64,000 bases of DNA from the NCBI RefSeq assembly GCF_016858305.2, contig NZ_CP074436.1, positions 3,058,001-3,122,000 of the forward strand, read 5' to 3'. Below the pieces are notes generated by a model. It was not told the DNA's origin, ran no database searches, and worked only from the letters and a program-made list of their open reading frames with translations. Below, piece by piece: positions 32,892 through 43,198 of this stretch. The DNA comes from Polaribacter sp. Q13 (GTDB taxonomy: Bacteria; Bacteroidota; Bacteroidia; Flavobacteriales; Flavobacteriaceae). Within the stretch, counting starts at the first letter, position 1. Each line of letters opens with the position of its first letter. The position numbers and the translations under genes were made by a program.

Positions 32892-35800
32892 ATGGCTTCA
32901 GACAAAAAATACTGGCAAAGTGTTGAGGAACTTAAAGGTAGTTCTATTGTTGAAACGTTAAGTAAAAACGAATTTGTAGAAGAACTTCCTACAGATGAGT
33001 TTTTAGGTGATAAAGAAACTTTAGAGAATTCTTCTACTTCGCGTAGAGACTTTTTAAAATATGTTGGTTTTACTACAGCTGCTGCTTCTTTAGCCGCTTG
33101 TGAAGGACCGGTTAGAAAGGCTATTCCTTATGTTGTAAAACCAGACGATATAACTCTTGGAGTTGCAGATTGGTATGCAACATCTATGGCAGATGGATAC
33201 GATTTTGCAAATGTGTTGGTTAAAACACGTGAAGGTCGTCCTATTCAAATAATGCCAAATAAAGAAGCAAACGGAACAACTAGTGCAAGAGTGCAAGCTG
33301 CTGTTCTTTCTTTATATGATGAAAAATTACGTTTAAAAGAACCTCAAGATAAAGAGTCTTTCTTAACTTGGGCAGATGCTGATGCTAAAATTGGTGCAAA
33401 ATTAAACGAATTAAAAGAAGCAAATAAACCTGTTGTGTTATTAACAGGTACAATGGCTAGTCCATCTACAGATAAAATTATTGAAGGATTTATTGCGGCA
33501 AATCCAAATGTAAAACATGTGGTTTACGATGCGGTTTCAGAATCTGGAGCGGCAGATGCTTTTATGGCAATGTACGGTAGACGTGTATTACCAAATTATC
33601 ATTTAGAAAATGCAAAAACAATTGTTTCTTTTGGTGCAGATTTTCTTGGAGATTTCCACGGAGGTTTAGAAAAGCAATACATTGCTGGTAGAAAACCAGA
33701 AAAAGGATTCATGTCTTACCATGTACAGGTAGAGAGTAATATGTCTTTAACAGGTGCTAATTCTGATAAAAGAGTGGTTGTAAAACCTTCTGATCAGGTA
33801 TTTGCATTGTTAAATTTATACAACGCTATTACAGGAGCTAACGTTTCTTCTAAAGCAACTTCTATAGATGCAACAATTAAAGTACTTGCCTCAGATTTAA
33901 AGAAAGCGGGTTCTAAAGGTGTTGTGTTAATAGGTTTAAATGATAAAAATGCACAACTAATTGCTTTGGCAATTAACAAAGCATTAAATAGTGAAATTAT
34001 TGATACAACAAATACGCTAAACATCCGTAAAGGAAATGATGCAGAAGTTGCTCAATTAGTTTCAGATATGAAAGCTGGTAAAATTGCAGGTTTAATAGCT
34101 TACAATGTAGACCCTATTTATTCATTATCAAACGCAGCAGATTTCTCTGAGGGATTAGAGAAATTAGAAATTTCAGTTGCATTGTCTACAGAAAATAGTA
34201 GTACAGCGGCTGCTATGGATTTTGCATTGCCAATGGCACACTTTTTAGAATCTTGGGGAGATACTCAATTCGATGAAGTAACGTATGGTTTAATGCAACC
34301 AACAATTCAACCATTATTTAATACACGTCAGTTTCAAGATACGTTATTAAAATGGTCTGGAGATACTACAAAATATTACGATTATTTAAAAACGTATGCT
34401 ACTACCAATGTTTTAGGTGGAAGCTCTTGGAATAAAGCTTTACATAACGGTTTCTTTACAAAAGAAGCAGTTGTTTCTGAGGCTACTTTAGCTGAAGTAT
34501 CTATTTCTGATGCTGCATCTAAACTTTCTAGTGCATCTAAACAAGCTGCTGGTTTTGAATTAAACTTATATACTAAAACAGGTTTAGGAGACGGTAAACA
34601 AGCAAACAATCCTTGGTTGCAAGAATTTCCAGATCCTATTACAAGAGCTTCTTGGGATAATTACTTAATGATGTCTATGGCAGATGCCAGAGAATTAGGT
34701 TTTTCTAATCCTATAAAAGATAATGGAGCTATCAATGGAGATTATGCCAAAGTAACAGTTAATGGTGTTGATGTTGTTGTTCCGGTTATGGTGCAACCTG
34801 GTCAGGCTATCGGTTCTGTAGGTTTAGCTTTAGGTTATGGTAAAACTTTTGGTTTAAAAGAAGAAATGCAAGTTGGTGTTAATGCTTATCCATTATATGC
34901 TAACGGAAACAATATACAATACGGAGTTACTATAGAAAAAGTATCTGGGACACATAAATTTGCTTGTACACAAGTACAAAAAACAATTGCTGGTCGTCAT
35001 GATATCTTAAAAGTAGCTTCTTTAAAAGAGGTAGTAAGTAGTGCAGATCCAAAAGAGTCTTGGAACAAACCTGCTTTTGTATCTTATGATCATAAAGAAG
35101 TTGAAGCAAATACCATAGATTTATGGGATGAGCATAATAGAGAATTAGGACATCATTTTAATTTATCTATAGATTTATCATCTTGTACTGGTTGTGGTGC
35201 GTGTGTAGTTGCTTGTCATGTAGAGAACAATGTACCTGTAGTAGGGAAAAGAGAAGTAAGAGTTGGTAGAGATATGCATTGGTTGCGTATCGATAGATAC
35301 TATTCTTCTGAAATTGCAACTCGAGAGGAAGCAAAAGCGCAGGGCTTAAGTGGAGGAGACTTGTATAAAGCTATAGAAACTGAAGCAGAAAATCCAGAGG
35401 TTACTTTTCAACCAATGATGTGTCAGCACTGTAATCATGCTCCTTGTGAGACGGTTTGTCCAGTTGCAGCAACATCTCATGGTCGTCAAGGGCAAAACCA
35501 AATGGCATATAACAGATGTGTGGGTACAAGATATTGTGCAAACAACTGTCCGTATAGAGTTCGTCGTTTTAATTGGTTTCAATATCCAAATAACAATGAG
35601 TTTGATTTCAATATGAATAATGACTACGGTAAAATGGTGTTAAACCCAGATGTTGTGGTTCGTTCTAGAGGAGTTATGGAAAAATGTTCTATGTGTATTC
35701 AAATGACACAAGCAACTATTTTAAAAGCTAAGAAAGAAGGAAGAGCAGTAAATACAGATGAGTTTGAAACAGCTTGTTCATCAGCTTGTACAACTGGAGC

Positions 35801-35945
35801 TATGGTTTTTGGAGATGTTAACAATAAGGAAGATGAAGTTGCTGCTTTAGCTGCAGATGACAGATCTTACCACGTGTTAGATTACCTACAGACCAAACCT
35901 AATGTAGTATATCAAGTAAAAGTTAGAAATACAAACGAAGCGTAA
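32892..35945 (+). CDS. actB: Alternative complex III subunit B, Fe-S/molybdopterin-like protein
   Basis: A 1017-residue protein. A Tat-type signal (TSRRDFLKYVGFTTAAASLAAC, residues about 48-69) is followed by a molybdopterin-oxidoreductase-like domain that in this family lacks the cofactor. The C-terminal ferredoxin part (about 750-1000) has CTGCGACVVAC, CQHCNHAPCETVC, CVGTRYCANNC and CSMCIQ, enough for four clusters. It is a fusion of the two parts, as usual in alternative complex III. A short A/T-rich repeat-like spacer separates it from actA. Confidence 0.94.
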   Translation: MASDKKYWQSVEELKGSSIVETLSKNEFVEELPTDEFLGDKETLENSSTSRRDFLKYVGFTTAAASLAACEGPVRKAIPYVVKPDDITLGVADWYATSMADGYDFANVLVKTREGRPIQIMPNKEANGTTSARVQAAVLSLYDEKLRLKEPQDKESFLTWADADAKIGAKLNELKEANKPVVLLTGTMASPSTDKIIEGFIAANPNVKHVVYDAVSESGAADAFMAMYGRRVLPNYHLENAKTIVSFGADFLGDFHGGLEKQYIAGRKPEKGFMSYHVQVESNMSLTGANSDKRVVVKPSDQVFALLNLYNAITGANVSSKATSIDATIKVLASDLKKAGSKGVVLIGLNDKNAQLIALAINKALNSEIIDTTNTLNIRKGNDAEVAQLVSDMKAGKIAGLIAYNVDPIYSLSNAADFSEGLEKLEISVALSTENSSTAAAMDFALPMAHFLESWGDTQFDEVTYGLMQPTIQPLFNTRQFQDTLLKWSGDTTKYYDYLKTYATTNVLGGSSWNKALHNGFFTKEAVVSEATLAEVSISDAASKLSSASKQAAGFELNLYTKTGLGDGKQANNPWLQEFPDPITRASWDNYLMMSMADARELGFSNPIKDNGAINGDYAKVTVNGVDVVVPVMVQPGQAIGSVGLALGYGKTFGLKEEMQVGVNAYPLYANGNNIQYGVTIEKVSGTHKFACTQVQKTIAGRHDILKVASLKEVVSSADPKESWNKPAFVSYDHKEVEANTIDLWDEHNRELGHHFNLSIDLSSCTGCGACVVACHVENNVPVVGKREVRVGRDMHWLRIDRYYSSEIATREEAKAQGLSGGDLYKAIETEAENPEVTFQPMMCQHCNHAPCETVCPVAATSHGRQGQNQMAYNRCVGTRYCANNCPYRVRRFNWFQYPNNNEFDFNMNNDYGKMVLNPDVVVRSRGVMEKCSMCIQMTQATILKAKKEGRAVNTDEFETACSSACTTGAMVFGDVNNKEDEVAALAADDRSYHVLDYLQTKPNVVYQVKVRNTNEA

Positions 35946-36015
35946 GAAAATTTAAAATTCAAAGTTTAAAATCTTTGAAAGTTTAAAAACTATAAATAAA
36001 CTAAGTAATAAAAAT

Positions 36016-37470
36016 ATGTCTCATTACGAAGCACCCATAAGGGAACCTTTAGTATTAGGTGATAAAAGTTATCACGATATTACAGAAGACATTGCAAAGC
36101 CTATTGAAGGAGCTGCAAATAAAAACTGGTACATCGCGTTTTATATTTCTTTAGCAGGTATGCTATGGGGATTTGGATGTATTTTTTACACCGTAGGAAC
36201 CGGTATTGGAGTTTGGGGATTGAACAAGAACATTGGATGGGCTTGGGATATTACAAACTTTGTATGGTGGGTTGGTATCGGTCACGCAGGAACATTAATT
36301 TCTGCTGTACTTTTACTATTCCGTCAAAAATGGAGAATGGCAATTAATCGTTCTGCAGAAGCAATGACAATTTTCGCCGTTTTTCAGGCAGGATTGTTTC
36401 CTATTATTCACATGGGTAGACCATGGAATGGGTATTGGGTATTGCCAATGCCGAATCAATTTGGTTCTTTGTGGGTAAACTTTAACTCACCATTATTATG
36501 GGATGTTTTTGCAATATCAACGTATTTATCTGTATCGTTAGTTTTCTGGTGGACAGGTTTATTACCAGATTTTGCAATGATTAGAGATAGAGCTGTGAAG
36601 CCTTTTCAAAAGAAAATATATGCTTTGTTATCTTTCGGTTGGTCCGGTAGAGCAAAAGATTGGCAACGTTTTGAAGAAGTATCTTTGGTTCTTGCCGGTT
36701 TAGCAACACCATTAGTACTTTCTGTACACACAATTGTATCTATGGATTTTGCTACTTCTATTAACCCAGGATGGCACTCAACTATTTTTCCTCCTTATTT
36801 CGTGGCAGGAGCAATCTTTTCTGGATTTGCAATGGTACAAACGTTATTAGGAATTATGAGAAAGGTTACGAATTTAGAAGACTACATTACACGTATGCAT
36901 ATTGAATATATGAATATGGTAATTATCTTAACAGGTGGTATAGTCGCTGTAGCGTATGCAACAGAGTTCTTTATTGCTTGGTATACAGGTTCACCTTACG
37001 AAAATTATACATATTTATCTGTAGGTGCAGCAACTGGTCCTTATGCTTGGGCATTCTGGTCGCTGATTATATTTAATATTATTACACCTCAGTTACTTTG
37101 GATTAAGAAATTTAGAAGAAGTTTTATAATTACTTTTATTATTTCTATCGCCATTAATATTGGTATGTGGTTTGAACGTTTCGATATTATTGCAATTGTA
37201 TTAAGTAAAGGTCATTTACCATCTACATGGTGGCGTTTTGAACCTACGTTTGTAGATGTTGGTATTTTTGTAGGAACAATAGGATTCTTTGGTGTATTAT
37301 TTTTATTATATGCAAGAACATTCCCAGTTATTGCACAAGCGGAAGTAAAAACAATTTTAAAATCTTCTGGTGAATTTTACAAGAAGAGAAGAGAACAAGG
37401 TATACCAACTAAGCCAGCTATTAATGTAGCAAACGCAGCAGGTACAACTGATAAATCTAATAAAGAATAA
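36016..37470 (+). CDS. actC: Alternative complex III subunit C, NrfD-like quinol-binding membrane protein
   Basis: A 484-residue protein with about ten membrane helices of the NrfD/PsrC type. It begins with a polar segment (PIREPLVLGDKSYHDIT) and has WWVGIGHAGTLISAVLLLFRQ, the conserved region near the quinol site. It anchors ActB and oxidises quinol in the membrane. The next gene follows after 2 bases. Confidence 0.95.
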   Translation: MSHYEAPIREPLVLGDKSYHDITEDIAKPIEGAANKNWYIAFYISLAGMLWGFGCIFYTVGTGIGVWGLNKNIGWAWDITNFVWWVGIGHAGTLISAVLLLFRQKWRMAINRSAEAMTIFAVFQAGLFPIIHMGRPWNGYWVLPMPNQFGSLWVNFNSPLLWDVFAISTYLSVSLVFWWTGLLPDFAMIRDRAVKPFQKKIYALLSFGWSGRAKDWQRFEEVSLVLAGLATPLVLSVHTIVSMDFATSINPGWHSTIFPPYFVAGAIFSGFAMVQTLLGIMRKVTNLEDYITRMHIEYMNMVIILTGGIVAVAYATEFFIAWYTGSPYENYTYLSVGAATGPYAWAFWSLIIFNIITPQLLWIKKFRRSFIITFIISIAINIGMWFERFDIIAIVLSKGHLPSTWWRFEPTFVDVGIFVGTIGFFGVLFLLYARTFPVIAQAEVKTILKSSGEFYKKRREQGIPTKPAINVANAAGTTDKSNKE

Positions 37471-37472
37471 TT

Positions 37473-38000
37473 ATGGAATCATCAAAAGTTATTCACGCAT
37501 TTTATAATGATGACGAAGTTCTAATGGACGCAGTGAAAGCTGTAAAAGCAGAACATCTTCATATAGAAGAAGTATTTTGTCCTTTTCCTGTACATGGTTT
37601 AGACAAAGCAATGGGATTAGCACCAACAAGATTGGCAATTACTGCATTTTTATACGGAATTGTAGGATTATCATTTGCAATTTGGATGACTAATTACATG
37701 ATGATTCAAGATTGGCCGCAAGATATTGGTGGTAAGCCTAACTTTTCTTGGTGGGCTAATATGCCAGCATTTGTACCAATTTTGTTTGAATTAACAGTGT
37801 TTTTTGCAGCCCATTTAATGGTAATTACTTTTTATATGAGGAGTAGAATATGGCCATTTAAAGAAGCTGAAAATCCTGACCCAAGAACTACAGATGATCA
37901 TTTTTTAATGGAAATACCTGTAAATAATAATGAAGCTAAGATTACTGCTTTATTAGCAAAAACAGGAGCTGTAGAAATTAATGTAGTAGACAAGCACTAA
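37473..38000 (+). CDS. actD: Alternative complex III subunit D (DUF3341)
   Basis: A 175-residue protein with a cytoplasmic N-terminal alpha/beta part (VIHAFYNDDEVLMDAVKAVK) and two membrane helices (about 54-73 and 96-118). DUF3341 proteins are ActD. It is 2 bases after actC and 10 before actE. Confidence 0.94.
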   Translation: MESSKVIHAFYNDDEVLMDAVKAVKAEHLHIEEVFCPFPVHGLDKAMGLAPTRLAITAFLYGIVGLSFAIWMTNYMMIQDWPQDIGGKPNFSWWANMPAFVPILFELTVFFAAHLMVITFYMRSRIWPFKEAENPDPRTTDDHFLMEIPVNNNEAKITALLAKTGAVEINVVDKH

Positions 38001-38010
38001 TATATAGATA

Positions 38011-38553
38011 ATGAAGAATTTTAAATTAATTATCGCTTTATTTACTCTTACAAGTATCATTTCTTGTAATGATAAACGAACGCCTCAATTACAATATATG
38101 CCAGATATGTATGTGTCTGTACCTTATGATGTAAATGGTGCTAAAAGTATTGATGGAGAACCTGTAAACCGAGAGCCAGTTGCTGGAACAATTCCAAGAG
38201 GTGGTCATCCGGCATATGATATTCCTAATACTAATGAAGGTTATGAGTTGGCAAAAGCAACAGGAACAAATCCGTTAGAGGCTACTGAAGAGAATTTAGC
38301 AAACGGAAAAGCGATGTACGATATTTACTGTATATCTTGTCATGGAAAAAAAGGTGATGGAAATGGAGTTTTATCTCAAAGAGATAAATTTTCAGGTATT
38401 CCAAACTATAAAGATAGAGATATTAACGCAGGTAGTATTTATTTTGTAATTATGCACGGTAAAAACTTAATGGGTTCACATGCATCTCAAACAACGTACA
38501 CAGAACGTTGGCAGATAGTACAATACGTAGAAAAATTACGTTCAGAATTATAA
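38011..38553 (+). CDS. actE: Alternative complex III subunit E, monohaem cytochrome c lipoprotein
   Basis: A 180-residue lipoprotein (lipobox SIISC, Cys at about 19) with one haem motif CISCHGKKGDGNG at about 108 and an axial Met candidate in IMHGKNLMGSH. ActE carries electrons on the periplasmic face. Confidence 0.93.
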   Translation: MKNFKLIIALFTLTSIISCNDKRTPQLQYMPDMYVSVPYDVNGAKSIDGEPVNREPVAGTIPRGGHPAYDIPNTNEGYELAKATGTNPLEATEENLANGKAMYDIYCISCHGKKGDGNGVLSQRDKFSGIPNYKDRDINAGSIYFVIMHGKNLMGSHASQTTYTERWQIVQYVEKLRSEL

Positions 38554-38580
38554 TTTCAATAAGAAAGAATACGAAAAGAT

Positions 38581-40017
38581 ATGTATCAATTCTCAGGTAA
38601 ATTAAAAACATTCTCATTAGCACTAATACTTGTTGGTTTAGTGGGAATTGGTTATGGTTTTTATTCAGCACCTAAAACGGTAGAAGAAGCTAAAGAAATT
38701 ATTTCACATCAAGAAGCACATGGCGATAGTCATGCTACTTCACATGAGGAAGTTAAAGTTGATGAACATCATAGTTCAGAAGCTGTTGAAACTCATGGTG
38801 CAGTGGCAGAAACTCATGCTTCAGCAGATGCTCATGGTGAACATCATGATGATGCACATGCAGAACATGTTTTACATCAATTAAAAAATAAGCCTTGGTC
38901 GGCATTATATGTATCGTTATTTTTCTTTTTAGGAATAACGTTATTAGTATTGGCTTTTTATGCGATTCAAAGAGTTGCTCAAGCAGGTTGGTCTATTTTA
39001 CTTTTTAGAGTAATGGAAGCAATAACAGCTAATTTAGTACCAACATCTATTGTAATGTTAATAGTTATTGGTTCGGCGGTTATGCATTGGAATCACATGT
39101 TCCCTTGGATGGCAGAAGGTACTTTTGATCCTACAAGTCCTAATTATGATCCTATTATAGATGGTAAATCTTGGTGGATTAATCTTCCAGGGTGGGCTAT
39201 TAGAAGTGTTGTCTATTTAGCAATATGGAATGCATATAGATGGTTTATCCGTAGAAACTCTATTAAAGAAGATACGGTTAATGATAATCATAAAACATAT
39301 AAGTTAAGTTATAACGTTTCTGTAGGTTTTATATTCTTATTTATGATTACAGAAACTTTAATGTCTTGGGATTGGATTATGGGTCTAGACCCTCACTGGT
39401 TCTCTACATTATTTGGATGGTATGTATTGGCTAGTTTACTAGTAAGTGCATTAACTGTAATTGCATTTGTAACAATTTACTTACGATCTAAAGGTGCTTT
39501 ACCTGGTGTAAATGATAGTCATATTCACGATTTAGCGAAATACATGTTTGGTTTTTCTATCTTTTGGACCTATTTATGGTTTGCACAATTTATGTTAATT
39601 TGGTATGCAGATATTCCAGAGGAAACTACATACTTTGCAATGAGATTTAATGAATACAATTTACCGTTCTTGGCAATGGTAGTTATGAACTTTGTTTTTC
39701 CTATATTGCTATTGTTAAATAGTGACTTTAAAAGTATTCCTTGGTTTGTAGTTATTGGAGGTGTTGTTATCCTTTTAGGTCATTATATAGATATTTTTGT
39801 AATGGTAATGCCTGCTACGGTAGGTGCTCAATGGTCATTTGGAATTCCTGAAATTGGTTCGTTATTGTTCTTCTTAGGAATCTTTATTTATGCTACATTT
39901 AGTGCATTCGCAAAAGCAAATCCAATACCAACAGGAAATCCATTCTTAGAAGAAAGTGAACATTATCACTATTATAATATTGAACACAGAGGTGAAGGTT
40001 CAGGAGATCATCATTAA
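38581..40017 (+). CDS. actF: Alternative complex III subunit F, membrane protein
   Basis: A 478-residue protein with about ten helices, related to ActC. Between helix 1 and 2 lies a His/Asp/Glu-rich stretch (about residues 41-98, many HGD, HHDDAH runs) that could bind metal ions or is simply a flexible loop. The remainder includes TETLMSWDWIMGLDPHW, a conserved ActF region. Confidence 0.93.
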   Translation: MYQFSGKLKTFSLALILVGLVGIGYGFYSAPKTVEEAKEIISHQEAHGDSHATSHEEVKVDEHHSSEAVETHGAVAETHASADAHGEHHDDAHAEHVLHQLKNKPWSALYVSLFFFLGITLLVLAFYAIQRVAQAGWSILLFRVMEAITANLVPTSIVMLIVIGSAVMHWNHMFPWMAEGTFDPTSPNYDPIIDGKSWWINLPGWAIRSVVYLAIWNAYRWFIRRNSIKEDTVNDNHKTYKLSYNVSVGFIFLFMITETLMSWDWIMGLDPHWFSTLFGWYVLASLLVSALTVIAFVTIYLRSKGALPGVNDSHIHDLAKYMFGFSIFWTYLWFAQFMLIWYADIPEETTYFAMRFNEYNLPFLAMVVMNFVFPILLLLNSDFKSIPWFVVIGGVVILLGHYIDIFVMVMPATVGAQWSFGIPEIGSLLFFLGIFIYATFSAFAKANPIPTGNPFLEESEHYHYYNIEHRGEGSGDHH

Positions 40018-40055
40018 TATATAATTTAAATCAAAACAATTAAGACGAGATAAAT

Positions 40056-41063
40056 ATGCTAGCTCTATTTTATATTTTTATAGCTGTTGCAATCGGTGTA
40101 AGTTTCTGGCAAATAACCAGAATAATGAACTTAAGAAGCGTAATTGCTACTGATAAGGACAATGCTACTCAAGGTAGAAATGCCATTTACTTTATGGTAT
40201 TCTTATATGCAATGATGATTTATTGCTTAATTTTTATGAATGTTGTTTTATTACCAGAGTCTGCTACCTATGAAGGGGAGCATGACGATAACCTTTTTGA
40301 TATTACATTTTGGTTAATAGGTATAGTACAATTTTTAATGCAATTCATCCTTTTCTATTTTACTTTTAAATATAAAGGTGAAAAAGGTAAAAAAGCAAAA
40401 TTCTATTCAGATAGCCATAAATTAGAAGCTATTTGGACTATTACTCCAGCTGTAGTATTAGTTGTTTTAATAGGTTACGGATTATGGCAATGGAATAACG
40501 TAATGGATTTATCTGATTTAGAAGATCCTGTTGTTATAGAAGTATATGCACAACAGTTTAGATGGGATGCACGTTATGCAGGTGAGGATAACACACTTGG
40601 GTTAGGTAATGTAAATTACATCAAGGGTATTAACACATTGGGTGTTGATATGACAGACAAAAATGCACAAGACGATAAACAAGTAACTGAATTGTATTTG
40701 CCGAAGGGTAGAAAGGTTCATTTCAAATTTCGTTCGCAAGACGTACTTCACTCAGCATTTATGCCTCACTTTAGAGCACAAATGAACTGTGTTCCTGGTA
40801 TGGTTACTCAATTTGGTTTTACACCTAAGTACACAACCGAAGAAATGAGACAACAGTCTGAAGTTATAGAAAAAACTGCAGGAATTAATAAAATAAGAAA
40901 AGCCAAAGGAGAAGATCCTTATGTGTTTGATTATTTATTATTATGTAATAAAATTTGTGGTGCTTCTCACTATAACATGCAAATGAAAATTACAGTTGTA
41001 GAGCCAGCAGAATATGAGAAATGGATTGCAGAGCAACCTACGTTAGCATCAGTTATTAAATAA
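40056..41063 (+). CDS. coxB: Cytochrome c oxidase subunit II
   Basis: A 335-residue subunit with three N-terminal helices and a CuA cupredoxin domain. Ligands are His in QDVLHSAFMPHF and the Cys/Cys/His/Met set in CNKICGASHYNMQM. It accepts electrons from a cytochrome, probably ActA/ActE, and passes them to subunit I. It follows actF directly. Confidence 0.95.
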   Translation: MLALFYIFIAVAIGVSFWQITRIMNLRSVIATDKDNATQGRNAIYFMVFLYAMMIYCLIFMNVVLLPESATYEGEHDDNLFDITFWLIGIVQFLMQFILFYFTFKYKGEKGKKAKFYSDSHKLEAIWTITPAVVLVVLIGYGLWQWNNVMDLSDLEDPVVIEVYAQQFRWDARYAGEDNTLGLGNVNYIKGINTLGVDMTDKNAQDDKQVTELYLPKGRKVHFKFRSQDVLHSAFMPHFRAQMNCVPGMVTQFGFTPKYTTEEMRQQSEVIEKTAGINKIRKAKGEDPYVFDYLLLCNKICGASHYNMQMKITVVEPAEYEKWIAEQPTLASVIK

Positions 41064-41099
41064 TTATAATTAAAAAATACACTACAAATTAATAAGATT

Positions 41100-42881
41100 A
41101 TGTCAGAACATCATCATAAAGAAACATTTGTAACAAAATATATTTTTAGTCAAGATCACAAAATGATTTCTAAGCAGTTCCTAGTAACTGGTATGTTTAT
41201 GGGAATTATTGGGGTGTTAATGTCTATGTTATTTCGTATACAAATAGCGTGGCCAGAACAATCATTCTCTATTGTTGAGGCATTTTTAGGTCATCATCAA
41301 ACGGATGGAATAATGGATCCAGATATGTACTTAGCATTGGTAACAATACATGGTACTATAATGGTGTTTTTTGTATTAACTGCGGGTTTAAGTGGTACTT
41401 TTTCAAATTTATTAATTCCATTGCAAATTGGTGCTAGAGATATGGCTTCTGGTTTCTTAAATATGGTTTCATACTGGTTATTCTTTTTATCAAGTGTAAT
41501 CATGGTGTTTTCTTTATTTCTTGAAGCAGGACCAGCATCTGCAGGGTGGACTATTTATCCACCATTAAGTGCTTTACCACAAGCAATTCCAGGTTCTGGA
41601 ATGGGTATGACCTTATGGTTGGTTTCTATTGCAATCTTTATTGCTTCTTCTTTAATTGGATCTTTAAACTATATAGTTACTGTATTTAATTTAAGAACAA
41701 AAGGAATGAAAATGACTAGATTGCCTTTAACAATTTGGGCTTTCTTTATTACCGCAGTTATTGGGTTAGTTTCTTTCCCAGTATTATTATCTGCAGCGTT
41801 ATTATTGATTTTTGATAGAAGTTTTGGAACTTCATTTTATTTATCAGATATCTTTATTTCTGGAGAAGTTTTACATTACCAAGGTGGATCACCAGTATTA
41901 TTTGAACACTTATTTTGGTTCTTAGGTCACCCGGAAGTATATATTGTAATTTTACCTGCAATGGGTATTGTTTCTGAAATTTTAGCGATTAATTCTCGTA
42001 AACCTATTTTTGGTTACCGTGCAATGATTGGTTCTATTATAGCAATTGCGTTTTTATCTACGATTGTTTGGGGACACCACATGTTTGTTTCTGGTATGAA
42101 TCCTTTCTTAGGTTCTGTATTTACGTTTACAACTTTATTAATTGCAATACCTTCTGCAGTTAAATCTTTTAACTGGGTTACTACCTTATGGAAAAGTAAT
42201 CTGCAGTTAAACCCAGCCACGTTATTTTCTATCGGATTAGTTTCTACGTTTATAACAGGAGGTTTAACAGGAATCGTTTTAGGAGATTCTGCATTAGATA
42301 TTAATGTGCATGATACTTATTTTGTAATAGCGCATTTTCACTTGGTAATGGGAGTATCTGCAATTTTTGGGATGTTTGCTGGTGTATATCACTGGTTTCC
42401 TAAAATGTACGGTAGAATGATGAATAAAACATTAGGATATTGGCACTTTTGGTTAAGCATTATTTGTGCTTATGGAGTTTTCTGGCCAATGCACTTTATC
42501 GGGTTAGCTGGTTTGCCTAGAAGATATTATACAAATACTAATTTCCCTATGTTTGATGATTTGTCTGACATTAATAAAGTGATTACATTATTTGCTTTAG
42601 TGGGTGGTGTTGCACAATTGTTCTTTCTTGCAAATTTCTTTATCTCTATTTATAGAGGGAAAGTAGCAACTCAGAATCCTTGGAAAGCAAATTCTTTAGA
42701 ATGGACAACTCCAGTAGAACATGTTCATGGAAACTGGCCAGGGAAGTTACCTGAGGTTCATAGATGGGCGTATGACTATAGTAAACGTGTTGATGCTGAT
42801 GATGATGATAGTGATTATCTACACGGTCAAGATTACGTTTTACAAACCGTACCTTTATTAGAGGGTGAAGAGCCTTCTTAG
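41100..42881 (+). CDS. coxA: Cytochrome c oxidase subunit I
   Basis: A 593-residue haem-copper oxidase with about twelve helices. Haem a ligand His in TIHGTIMVFF, CuB ligands in GHPEVYIVILPAMG and WGHHMF, and haem a3/a His in HDTYFVIAHFHLVMG are present. The HPEVY motif and the Tyr crosslink site place it in the A-type proton-pumping group. It ends the act-cox operon, and a strong terminator follows. Confidence 0.97.
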   Translation: MSEHHHKETFVTKYIFSQDHKMISKQFLVTGMFMGIIGVLMSMLFRIQIAWPEQSFSIVEAFLGHHQTDGIMDPDMYLALVTIHGTIMVFFVLTAGLSGTFSNLLIPLQIGARDMASGFLNMVSYWLFFLSSVIMVFSLFLEAGPASAGWTIYPPLSALPQAIPGSGMGMTLWLVSIAIFIASSLIGSLNYIVTVFNLRTKGMKMTRLPLTIWAFFITAVIGLVSFPVLLSAALLLIFDRSFGTSFYLSDIFISGEVLHYQGGSPVLFEHLFWFLGHPEVYIVILPAMGIVSEILAINSRKPIFGYRAMIGSIIAIAFLSTIVWGHHMFVSGMNPFLGSVFTFTTLLIAIPSAVKSFNWVTTLWKSNLQLNPATLFSIGLVSTFITGGLTGIVLGDSALDINVHDTYFVIAHFHLVMGVSAIFGMFAGVYHWFPKMYGRMMNKTLGYWHFWLSIICAYGVFWPMHFIGLAGLPRRYYTNTNFPMFDDLSDINKVITLFALVGGVAQLFFLANFFISIYRGKVATQNPWKANSLEWTTPVEHVHGNWPGKLPEVHRWAYDYSKRVDADDDDSDYLHGQDYVLQTVPLLEGEEPS

Positions 42882-42925
42882 GATTAAATAGATATCATTT
42901 AACTATATTTAAATGATCTTATTAT

Positions 42926-42963
42926 AAAAAAAACCAGTGAAATTATTTCACTGGTTTTTTTTG
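42926..42963 (+). terminator. Terminator of the act-cox operon
   Basis: Stem AAAAACCAGTGAAA with TTTCACTGGTTTTT, a short loop and a long T-run. Confidence 0.9.
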
Positions 42964-43198
42964 TCTTATAAGTAGATTTAATTTTGGTTGAAGGACAAAT
43001 CTATGATGTATTCAACTTTATTTTTTAGTTTAATAGTATTTGTAGGATGTATTGTTTCTTGGTGTTTGTTCTCTTGCTATTTAGGAAGTATCAGAATAGG
43101 TAGTATGGAGCTTTATTGGCCTTAATTATGCATTTTAAACAACTTTGTATGTAAGAATAGTATTATTGTGTATACTTCTAATTTGGTTACGTTTATGC
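42964..43198. other. Non-coding gap between coxA and LysE gene
   Basis: Only a 40-codon frame (43003-43125, hydrophobic, three Cys and a late Trp-Pro end) is open here. It lacks promoter or family support and is not called. No repeat was recognised. Confidence 0.4.

Noticed and set aside
32892..35945. ActB as a nitrate/formate-type molybdoenzyme
   Set aside because: The operon context (actACDEF), Tat signal and C-terminal ferredoxin part identify alternative complex III subunit B, which does not use a molybdenum cofactor.
43003..43125. 40-codon hydrophobic frame after coxA
   Set aside because: It has no promoter, no family resemblance and lies in a low-information gap, so chance is the simpler explanation.
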